NCBI GenBank assembly: GCA_003554345.1
Contig: PWGE01000419.1
Span: 1-5,090, forward strand
Reading direction: 5' to 3'
Source of the DNA: T1SED10-198M sp003554345 [NCBI: Candidatus Sumerlaeota bacterium]
Lineage (GTDB): Bacteria; Sumerlaeota; T1SED10-198M
DNA length: 5,090 nt
Shown here piece by piece: positions 1-5,090 of the stretch. How positions within the stretch are numbered: the first letter of the stretch is position 1; the number at the start of each line of letters is the position of its first letter. Both the position numbers and the translations under genes were made by a program. A model generated the notes under the pieces. It ran no database searches, was not told the DNA's origin, and saw nothing but the letters and a program-made list of their open reading frames with translations.

Positions 1-1123
1 CCTGCTTAAATTTATTATCACCTGAAGTCGGGTCATTTTCAACAAGCCTGTGCTCGTTAAACAGGCTGAAGATTTTTTCATTGATATTTTCTGACGGCCA
101 GCTCTCTTCTCCTACCCAGCGTCCCTTGCGCTTCTCATAGCTGGTATAGGGTGACATGTAGTCCTGCATCCATGCGCGAAGCATAGGTTCGTCCATAATA
201 CCCGTATCTATATCCTTAAGCCATTTATCCCACCAGCGCAGGGACTCCTGCAAAAAGCCAATTGCCGGTCCTGGTTTTCCTTGGTGGGGATAGGTATGTC
301 CCCAGGGACCAATTAACCCAAGTTTTGGTACTTCCAAACCTCTGAGCAAACGAAATATGGAATTGGAGTATCCATCTGCCCAGCCACTTACACTCATTAC
401 CGGGCATTTAATATCACTAAAATTTTCATTGATGGAGCCGTGTTTCCAATAATCATCTTTTCTCTGGTGCTTAAGCCAGGTTTTAATCCAGGGTTCACAA
501 TTTTCAAGGCGCTCAATCCACATATCTTTCCAGATGTCGCCTACCAATTCAGGGTCTGGCGGGCATGCGGAGCGATCGAACATGGTGGAGGCCCAGGATA
601 AATTATCACCCAACAGGCATCCTCCCATGTAATGAACATCATCTGAATAACGATTATCGGTGGAGCAAACGGTGATAACTGCTTTTAGGGCAGGAGGCTG
701 GAGGGAAGCTATTTGTAATCCATTAAATCCGCCCCATGAAATACCGATCATACCGACACTGCCCGTGCACCACTCCTGATTCGCGATCCATTGGATGGCT
801 TCCATACCGTCCTCTAGCTCAAGCATCAGATATTCGTCTTTTAACACACCTTCCGATTCACCGCTTCCGCGCATATCTATCCGTAGGCAGGCGTAGCCAT
901 GACCGGCAAAATAGTGGTGCATAACATTATCATAGGGTCGGGTATGATCTCTTTTACGATAAGGAATGTACTCCATGATGGCCGGGACCGGGTTCTCAGG
1001 AGCTGTTTCAGGCATCCATATACGGGCACCCAGTCTTGTGCCATCTTTCATTTGTATCCATACATTCTCTTTTTCAATTACTTTGTGTGGAAATGAAGTT
1101 ACTTCCTTGATTTTAGAAGCCAT
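1..1123 (-). CDS. CocE/NonD family serine hydrolase (X-Pro dipeptidyl-peptidase S15-like), C-terminus cut by window edge
   Basis: 374 codons are visible from ATG at 1123 to the left edge, with no stop, so the gene continues outside. The fold is the alpha/beta-hydrolase of the CocE/NonD and S15 families, which cleave esters, amides or X-Pro peptides. Seen in the sequence: an N-terminal strand typical of the family (about residues 21-37), EYIPYRKRD near 51-59 with Tyr55 probably serving the oxyanion hole, DMRGSGES at 83-90, the nucleophile elbow GISWGG with Ser129, GWADGY with Asp250, and GPWGH with His276. These fit the Ser-Asp-His triad of the family. Full members run about 550-680 residues and end in a jelly-roll domain, which would lie mostly off the window. 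There is no signal peptide or membrane segment, so a cytoplasmic location is inferred. The start follows the ATP-grasp stop by 4 bp and has no clear Shine-Dalgarno of its own, which suggests coupled translation. The substrate cannot be told; calling it a cocaine esterase or glutaryl-7-ACA acylase would be over-reading. Confidence 0.94.
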   Translation of the reverse strand, partial: MASKIKEVTSFPHKVIEKENVWIQMKDGTRLGARIWMPETAPENPVPAIMEYIPYRKRDHTRPYDNVMHHYFAGHGYACLRIDMRGSGESEGVLKDEYLMLELEDGMEAIQWIANQEWCTGSVGMIGISWGGFNGLQIASLQPPALKAVITVCSTDNRYSDDVHYMGGCLLGDNLSWASTMFDRSACPPDPELVGDIWKDMWIERLENCEPWIKTWLKHQRKDDYWKHGSINENFSDIKCPVMSVSGWADGYSNSIFRLLRGLEVPKLGLIGPWGHTYPHQGKPGPAIGFLQESLRWWDKWLKDIDTGIMDEPMLRAWMQDYMSPYTSYEKRKGRWVGEESWPSENINEKIFSLFNEHRLVENDPTSGDNKFKQ

Positions 1124-1127
1124 ATTT

Positions 1128-2408
1128 TTAAAAATGATCTAATTTAAAATTTAGTAAAGTAAAGCAGTGTTCTCTTTTTTTGTAAAGCTCTTCCTTGTTT
1201 TGTGCACCTAAATAAACAGATGCCAGTTTATAACTGTAACTGTCCTGATCATGAAGTTCAGACAACCTTGTTCCCTCCTCAACCCAGATTTTAATTCTCA
1301 TACCGGGAATTTCTTTCTGTATTTTTTTGAGATTTTCCTTATCGGGAATATTTGTGACCACTCCATCTTCAAAAACACGGTAGTAAAATTTGGCAGCAAC
1401 CTTGAATTCCCCTTCTCTATGCGGGAATTCTGGTTTTGTATTGACGGCTACCTCTACCATGGGTTTGTGATTGGGAGCGCCATCCACCTTATGAAGGGGG
1501 TCAGAGTGTGATTGAGAAATTCTTGGATTGATTTCCAATAACCAGATATCCTCTTTTTCTTCATCGTAGAAATACTCAATATTAAATGCGCTGTTATTAT
1601 AGCCTATACTTTTAAGAAGATTTTCCGACATCTTTTTCATCTCCGTAATTGTTTTTTTGCTCAGTGTGGAGGGGTATTCATAACTGAAAAAGGTTTCGTG
1701 TTCCGCGTGACGTGGGGAGTCAAACACTCCTGTAAATCCTACCTCGTTTTTGTACACATATCCTTCAACCGTACACTGTTTTCCGGGAATAGTTTGTTCG
1801 GCAAGGCAGAAATATCCGTCGATTCCCTCGATGGCATCAGGAACATCCGCTTCATTTAAAACATAACTAAAGGGATCGGCGAAACGGTGGATTCCTTCTT
1901 TGATACTTGAAATTGCTTCATCAAATTCTTCTTTGTTTCGAACCTTATAGCAAAGCTGAGAGGCAAACGAAACCATGGGTTTGAGCCAGAAAGGAAATTC
2001 TATCTCAACGCTCTTTAACGGCTGATCATCGAATGGGTCAACCAGATTGAAATCAGGGACTGCATCCGGCAGGGCTTTTTTTTGTTCTACCCGGCTCAAA
2101 TATTTGTGTTCACACTTTACCAAGGCATCCAGTGGAAGGTGGGGTAGCTTATAATGTTTGGCAACCAAAGGGGTCAGACAAGTAACAGGAAAGTTCCAAA
2201 ACCCCACGATGGCGTCAGGTGAACTATCCAAAGTATCTATATTAGAAATTGCTTTATCCAGCAAGTTCTGCATAGGGTATTTTTTCCGATGCTGAAGCTC
2301 TGAGACATCAAGTACAGAATGGTATTCATATTTTTCTGCTTCGTTAAAAGCGTTTAGCATTTCGAAATTAAAATCATCAATACCTATTACACAAACTTGT
2401 TTTTTCAA
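1128..2408 (-). CDS. ATP-grasp domain protein, carboxylate ligase of unknown substrate
   Basis: 426 residues, complete. Residues 1-95 look like the Rossmann-type pre-ATP-grasp domain (start MKKQVCVIGIDD). The ATP-grasp core covers about 100-325: FWLKP with Lys143 as probable ATP-phosphate contact, AEQTIPGK with Glu204, then VEGY with Glu216, FNIEYF with Asn276 and Glu278, and LLEINPRIS with Glu292, Asn294 and Arg296, the usual Mg-ATP ligands. The EINPR form resembles the carbamoyl-phosphate synthase, biotin carboxylase and PurK type rather than RimK. The loop after Lys143 reads VSFASQLCY and lacks the usual glycines. The last 100 residues form an alpha/beta tail like the lid or C-terminal domain of such ligases. 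Family members form an acyl-phosphate and join it to an amine, thiol or other nucleophile; here the substrate is unknown. The start is TTG at 2408: an in-frame TAA at 2429-2427 leaves no upstream ATG, an AGAGAG site sits 5 nt before the TTG, and the next Met is residue 17, inside the first domain. It lies 47 bp after the PIMT-Ere gene and 4 bp before the hydrolase gene. Confidence 0.9.
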   Translation of the reverse strand: MKKQVCVIGIDDFNFEMLNAFNEAEKYEYHSVLDVSELQHRKKYPMQNLLDKAISNIDTLDSSPDAIVGFWNFPVTCLTPLVAKHYKLPHLPLDALVKCEHKYLSRVEQKKALPDAVPDFNLVDPFDDQPLKSVEIEFPFWLKPMVSFASQLCYKVRNKEEFDEAISSIKEGIHRFADPFSYVLNEADVPDAIEGIDGYFCLAEQTIPGKQCTVEGYVYKNEVGFTGVFDSPRHAEHETFFSYEYPSTLSKKTITEMKKMSENLLKSIGYNNSAFNIEYFYDEEKEDIWLLEINPRISQSHSDPLHKVDGAPNHKPMVEVAVNTKPEFPHREGEFKVAAKFYYRVFEDGVVTNIPDKENLKKIQKEIPGMRIKIWVEEGTRLSELHDQDSYSYKLASVYLGAQNKEELYKKREHCFTLLNFKLDHF

Positions 2409-2413
2409 AACCG

Positions 2414-2419
2414 CTCTCT
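2414..2419 (-). promoter_or_regulatory. Shine-Dalgarno-like site deciding the TTG start of the ATP-grasp gene
   Basis: Read on the minus strand, AGAGAG precedes the TTG start at 2408 with a 5-nt spacer (CGGTT). Together with the in-frame stop at 2429-2427 and the absence of any nearby ATG in frame, it supports TTG initiation. The site lies in the 47-bp gap after the PIMT-Ere stop, so the gene has its own ribosome entry. Confidence 0.5.
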
Positions 2420-2455
2420 GTTGATTTTAAGTTTTTACTAATACTCACTATTTGA

Positions 2456-4438
2456 TCACAATCCGAAAGGATATGTTGCCGGAACACCTTCTTCCTTTTT
2501 TCGCTGTGGGAGGGGGTTAATTGCCCTGGTTTCATCAAACCAGATATATTCATCAAACTGGTTCGACAGGGAAGCCTGGAAGTAATGACTTTGTATTTCT
2601 GTTTTGGGGCGATAAATTACACCAATAGCCCGTTCAAGCCTGCTCTTCTCAAGTTCTTCGGTTAATTGTTCATGCCCTTTCTTATGTAGCGGAAGTAAAA
2701 AATTATCATGCTTTACCTGGTGCATCAGATGCTCAAAACTTTCTTTAGGCGAAGGTTGAACGTTCATTACACTCATTTTATCACCCCAGTTATGTGCTGC
2801 TGCCACTGTACCGTGGTAGGTTCCAAAACCTATGTTAAAGGCTTTTTCTTCGAAATCTTCTTTTGCTAGCTGTCCGATATTATGTTCACCCCGGGCTCCC
2901 ATTTCTGTAGCACTTGCATCTCCAACATGAGAATTATGAGCCCATACCACCGCCTTTGAATCCGGCCCTCTGTGATTCATTAAAGACATCAATGTGCCGA
3001 ACATATGATTGTCTCGAAGGTTCCAGCTGGACTGTGCCCCGAGGTACATATTCCGGTAATATTCTTCAGAGTTTGCTACCAGTCGTGCATTCTGCAGAGC
3101 ATCAAGGTAGCGGGCTCCGTTTTTTTCTGCTGCTTCAACGCGATTAGCTAAAATCTTGTACAGCATATGCGTGACATCCTTTTCACATTTTTTATATTCA
3201 TCACTCATGGCTGCTGCCCCGTAACTGGCCGGATTGTTTTCGTAGGGTGTGAGACAACCATACCGATTACGAGCTGTTTCGGCAAGGGACGGGTTGATGT
3301 CTTCCAAATAATCAATAATCGCTTTAACGGAGGCAAACATGCTATAGAAGTCGAGCCCGTAAATCCCGGTTTTTTGGGACGGTTCAGACTTATTTTCATT
3401 ATAATCTTTCAGCCATTTTACAAAGCGGAGAACCTCGCCATTATTCCACATCCATGTGGGAAACTTGATGAACGGTTCTTCGTCAGGTGGGGATACATTA
3501 GTGTCTCTCACAAATCGATCTAAGTGGGCGACATCGGGCCAGTCAGCTTCCAGAGATACAATATTAAACCCTTTCTTTTTAATTAGTTCTCTTGTTATCA
3601 GTTCACGCAACTGATAAAATTCGGAGGTTCCATGAGTTGCTTCTCCAATTAAAACGATCCTGGCATCTCCAATACGCTCAAGAAGAGGGGAGAGATCAGC
3701 ACTTTCGGGATTATTAAAAGGTTCGGCAACAGCTTCTATAAGCTCTATAACACTCTTTTTTTCCTTTTTTGGTGAAACACTTTTTTCTTTACGGTTCCGC
3801 CAACCACCTGCCCCGATAAGCGGTACAAACTGAACACTGCCAAGATCTCTTTCTTTAAATTCACCATTCATCTTGGTAGCAAGAACGAGTCTTTGTGTCC
3901 TGAACTCTGATCCGCCCGGTATAATCAGGCGACCTCCTATAGCGAGCTGTTTTTTCAGGAATTCAGGAATCCTGGGTGCGCCTGCAGCAATATTTATTGC
4001 ATCAAAAGGAGCATGTTCGGGCCAGCCTTTTGTGCCGTCTCCGTGAAGAACATGAATATTATCATAACCAAGTTGGTCGAAACGTTTTTTTGCCGCTTCT
4101 GCAAGTGTTTTATGACGCTCAATAGTGTAAACCTCTTTTCCGAGTTTACTCATCACCGCGGCCGCGTAACCTGAACCTGTACCCACATCCAGCACCCTGT
4201 CATCTTCCCTGATATTCAATATTTCTGCAGCTAAACCAACCACATAAGGCTGTGAAATGGTTTGTTCTTCATCAATGGGCAATGGAGTATCTTTGTAGGC
4301 ATGTTCAACAAGGGCTTTTGGGATAAACTCTTCTCTTGGAACCTCCATCATAGCTTCGAGTACTCTTGGATCTTTTATACCCCTTGCTTTGAGTTGCTTC
4401 TCAATCATCTCTTCTTTTTGAAATAATACTTCATTCAT
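2456..4438 (-). CDS. pcm: Protein-L-isoaspartate O-methyltransferase fused to erythromycin-esterase-like domain
   Basis: 660 residues, one uninterrupted frame with two enzymes. Residues 1-215 are a full-length PIMT, which uses S-adenosylmethionine to methylate the abnormal carboxyl of isoaspartyl (and D-aspartyl) residues so that they can revert to normal aspartate. Seen: EEQTISQPYVVG (57-68) with Ser62 at the substrate site, the SAM loop LDVGTGSGY (83-91), GDGTKGWP (133-140) and the closing FVPLIG (204-209). A Lys-rich linker follows at about 214-228. Residues 229-645 match the erythromycin esterase-like family: GEATHG (265-270) with Glu266 and His269, Arg278, LEADW with Glu297, YGLDFYS (360-366), and WAHNSH with His501 and His504. 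The spacing of Glu266, His269, Arg278 and Glu297 equals that of Glu43, His46, Arg55 and Glu74 in EreC, so the hydrolytic site looks intact. Macrolide resistance should not be assumed, since most chromosomal members have unknown substrates. No signal peptide is seen, so it is probably cytoplasmic. ATG at 4438 has GAGG upstream; Met11 is a possible alternative start. Confidence 0.95.
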   Translation of the reverse strand: MNEVLFQKEEMIEKQLKARGIKDPRVLEAMMEVPREEFIPKALVEHAYKDTPLPIDEEQTISQPYVVGLAAEILNIREDDRVLDVGTGSGYAAAVMSKLGKEVYTIERHKTLAEAAKKRFDQLGYDNIHVLHGDGTKGWPEHAPFDAINIAAGAPRIPEFLKKQLAIGGRLIIPGGSEFRTQRLVLATKMNGEFKERDLGSVQFVPLIGAGGWRNRKEKSVSPKKEKKSVIELIEAVAEPFNNPESADLSPLLERIGDARIVLIGEATHGTSEFYQLRELITRELIKKKGFNIVSLEADWPDVAHLDRFVRDTNVSPPDEEPFIKFPTWMWNNGEVLRFVKWLKDYNENKSEPSQKTGIYGLDFYSMFASVKAIIDYLEDINPSLAETARNRYGCLTPYENNPASYGAAAMSDEYKKCEKDVTHMLYKILANRVEAAEKNGARYLDALQNARLVANSEEYYRNMYLGAQSSWNLRDNHMFGTLMSLMNHRGPDSKAVVWAHNSHVGDASATEMGARGEHNIGQLAKEDFEEKAFNIGFGTYHGTVAAAHNWGDKMSVMNVQPSPKESFEHLMHQVKHDNFLLPLHKKGHEQLTEELEKSRLERAIGVIYRPKTEIQSHYFQASLSNQFDEYIWFDETRAINPLPQRKKEEGVPATYPFGL

Positions 4439-4473
4439 TTTTCCTCTTTCTCTTTTAAATTTGCACTACCCAT
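4435..4473 (-). CDS. Possible 12-codon leader ORF overlapping the PIMT-Ere start (speculative)
   Basis: ATG at 4473 opens a 12-residue frame (MGSANLKEKEEK) whose TGA overlaps the ATG of the PIMT-Ere gene in an ATGA arrangement, a common layout for translational coupling. Against it: no Shine-Dalgarno precedes the ATG, the peptide is very short, and its second half is simply the purine-rich ribosome site read as codons. The frame stays open upstream of the ATG for 27 more codons without a good start. It resembles no family I know. Confidence 0.15.
   Translation of the reverse strand: MGSANLKEKEEK
4443..4447 (-). promoter_or_regulatory. Ribosome binding site of the PIMT-Ere gene
   Basis: On the minus strand, AGAGG is followed by AAAA and then ATG at 4438. 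The spacer is short at 4 nt, but the whole stretch is purine-rich, and it supports 4438 over Met11 as the start. Confidence 0.5.
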
Positions 4474-4497
4474 TAAATCAACGAAAAAGAAATGGGT
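4468..4497 (-). repeat. Inverted repeat (7-bp arms) in the leader of the PIMT-Ere gene
   Basis: ACCCATT at 4468-4474 and AATGGGT at 4491-4497 are perfect complements around a 16-nt loop, 30 bp upstream of the PIMT-Ere start. In the transcript this could form a leader hairpin, and the DNA could also be an operator half-site pair. The proximal arm contains the ATG of the possible 12-codon leader ORF. It is not a clear terminator on the minus strand because no U-run follows. Arms this short can occur by chance in A+T-rich DNA. Confidence 0.35.
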
Positions 4498-4580
4498 TTC
4501 TTTTAAAAATCTGTAGCATATGTAATTGCGAAACAGAAGGTTGATCTCTCTGAATTAACTTTCACGCACTCGTTGATTTA
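4474..4580. repeat. Pair of 11-bp inverted repeats (TAAATCAACGA / TCGTTGATTTA)
   Basis: The arms are at 4474-4484 and 4570-4580, perfect over 11 bp and 85 bp apart, both inside the non-coding gap before the PIMT-Ere gene. A shared regulator binding both copies in opposite orientation is one reading. The function is unknown. Confidence 0.4.
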
Positions 4581-4586
4581 CCTGTT

Positions 4587-4669
4587 TGATTCAAATTCAG
4601 ATATCGTGAATGCCGGCTCCACTTTTGCGAGAAGGAATGAAACCAGATTTACATGATTTATATTCAGAT
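4587..4669. repeat. Imperfect direct repeat, TGATTyAwATTCAGAT, two copies
   Basis: The copies at 4587-4602 and 4654-4669 agree at 14 of 16 positions and are 67 bp apart. Each is preceded closely by GATTTAC (4575-4581 and 4646-4652), so the similarity extends over about 24-28 bp with a small gap. They lie in the non-coding stretch upstream of the PIMT-Ere gene and could be regulator sites or remnants of a local duplication. Confidence 0.35.
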
Positions 4670-4715
4670 GATCCGGGTAACCGGAATAATCCCTGTTGTT
4701 TAAGAATGAGAACTC

Positions 4716-5090
4716 TTATTGCCCCAAAGCCTGATTAATATCGTCGATAATGTCATCGGGGTGCTCCAAGCCTACACTGATTCGAATCAGGTTAATCGGA
4801 GTAACAGAACCTTCACCCTCACTACTCTGCCGATGCTCCCATGTGCTTTCCACCCCACCCAGGCTAGTGGCTCGTTTAATCAGTTTTGACCGTCCAACTA
4901 CAGCGATACTCTCTTTTTGATCGGCATTAACTAAAAATGACACCATGCCTCCAAACCCTTTCATCTGTTTTTTGGCGATAGTATGTCCGGGATGAGAAGG
5001 AAGTCCTGGGTAGATCACTCCGGAAACTTTTGAATGATCATTTAAATAGCGAGCTATCTTTTCAGCGTGTTCGTTATGTCCCCGCATTCG
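4716..5090 (-). CDS. Trans-sulfuration family PLP-dependent enzyme (cystathionine gamma-synthase/lyase type), C-terminal fragment
   Basis: The last 124 codons of a gene that begins to the right of the window; the frame is open to the edge, and the ATG at 5087 is an internal Met (RMRGHNEHA is ordinary mid-protein sequence in this family). It is the C-terminal domain of the Cys/Met-metabolism PLP family (MetB, MetC, CGL, MGL and relatives), which carry out replacement or elimination at the gamma or beta carbon of homoserine esters, cystathionine or cysteine. Seen: YPGLPSHPGH, the FGGMVSF strand, TSLGGVEST with the conserved Ser, and INLIRISVGLEHPDDI, where the Arg binds the substrate alpha-carboxylate. 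The active-site Lys lies upstream of the window. The fragment alone does not separate synthase, lyase or sulfhydrylase activity. It shares strand with the next gene but is separated from it by 277 bp, so a shared operon is not evident. No clear terminator follows its TAA. Confidence 0.92.
   Translation of the reverse strand, partial: RMRGHNEHAEKIARYLNDHSKVSGVIYPGLPSHPGHTIAKKQMKGFGGMVSFLVNADQKESIAVVGRSKLIKRATSLGGVESTWEHRQSSEGEGSVTPINLIRISVGLEHPDDIIDDINQALGQ

Larger units (their letters stand above)
4439..4715. other. Intergenic region before the PIMT-Ere operon
   Basis: 277 bp without a recognisable gene, A+T-rich compared with its neighbours. It must hold the end of the trans-sulfuration transcript and, most likely, the promoter of the three-gene unit. 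It contains the repeats listed separately and a 5-bp GC stem with a four-base loop at 4672-4685 that lacks a T-run. No promoter matching the sigma-70 consensus well, or the Bacteroidota TAnnTTTG type on the minus strand, was found by eye. Confidence 0.6.

Noticed and set aside
3167-3523. 118-codon plus-strand frame inside the PIMT-Ere gene
   Set aside because: It lies wholly opposite a well-supported coding region and its translation shows no recognisable domain; the other plus-strand frames at 736-924, 899-1096, 1251-1511 and 2914-3147 are rejected for the same reason.
2456-3755. Macrolide resistance gene (ereA/ereB)
   Set aside because: The domain belongs to the broad Ere-like family, is fused to PIMT and sits with metabolic genes; family membership alone does not show macrolide hydrolysis.
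1128-4438. Graspetide-type RiPP cluster (ATP-grasp plus PIMT homologue)
   Set aside because: No precursor peptide frame was found, the ATP-grasp has an EINPR motif rather than the RimK-like form, and the PIMT looks like the housekeeping repair type.
4510-4538. Candidate extended -10 (TGC then TACAGA, minus strand) with a -35 at 4538-4533
   Set aside because: The -35 hexamer (TTCTGT) hardly resembles the consensus; the other candidates, TATAAA at 4663-4658 and TTGATT-16-TTTAAA near 4481-4454, are also poor or leave almost no leader.
4672-4685. GC-rich hairpin TCCGG-GTAA-CCGGA as a terminator for the trans-sulfuration gene
   Set aside because: The stem is only 5 bp and no T-run follows on the minus strand, so it does not qualify as an intrinsic terminator.
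4716-5087. A complete 123-residue protein starting at ATG 5087
   Set aside because: The frame stays open to the window edge and the sequence is the C-terminal domain of a roughly 380-400-residue PLP enzyme, so this Met is internal.

Overview
The window holds four genes, all on the minus strand, so transcription runs from high to low coordinates. The moderate-to-low G+C, short spacers, weak purine-rich ribosome sites and the protein types would suit a Bacteroidota- or Balneolota-like bacterium. That placement is an impression from style only: no rRNA or other marker gene is present.

Layout in transcription order. (1) 5090-4716: the C-terminal part of a PLP-dependent trans-sulfuration (Cys/Met metabolism) enzyme that enters from the right edge. 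(2) 4715-4439: a 277-bp intergenic stretch with inverted and direct repeats, a possible 12-codon leader ORF and the ribosome site of the next gene. (3) 4438-2456: a 660-residue fusion of a protein-L-isoaspartate O-methyltransferase (PIMT, Pcm) with an erythromycin-esterase-like (Ere) domain; the key residues of both halves are visible. (4) 2408-1128: a 426-residue ATP-grasp ligase of unknown substrate, probably starting at TTG. (5) 1123-2: a CocE/NonD (X-Pro dipeptidyl-peptidase S15-like) serine hydrolase with its catalytic triad; its C-terminal domain lies beyond the left edge.

Genes 3, 4 and 5 are separated by only 47 and 4 bp and look like one transcription unit. The trans-sulfuration enzyme is set apart by the 277-bp gap and is probably a separate neighbour. 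The three clustered genes encode four catalytic domains: methyl-esterification of side-chain carboxylates (PIMT), an Ere-like hydrolase, ATP-dependent activation of a carboxylate (ATP-grasp), and a Ser-dependent acyl hydrolase. This is the most interesting point of the window. It could be a small pathway that makes, edits or degrades a carboxylate-containing peptide or ester, but no precursor peptide or substrate clue is visible, so that reading is inference. No RNA genes, mobile elements or CRISPR arrays were seen.
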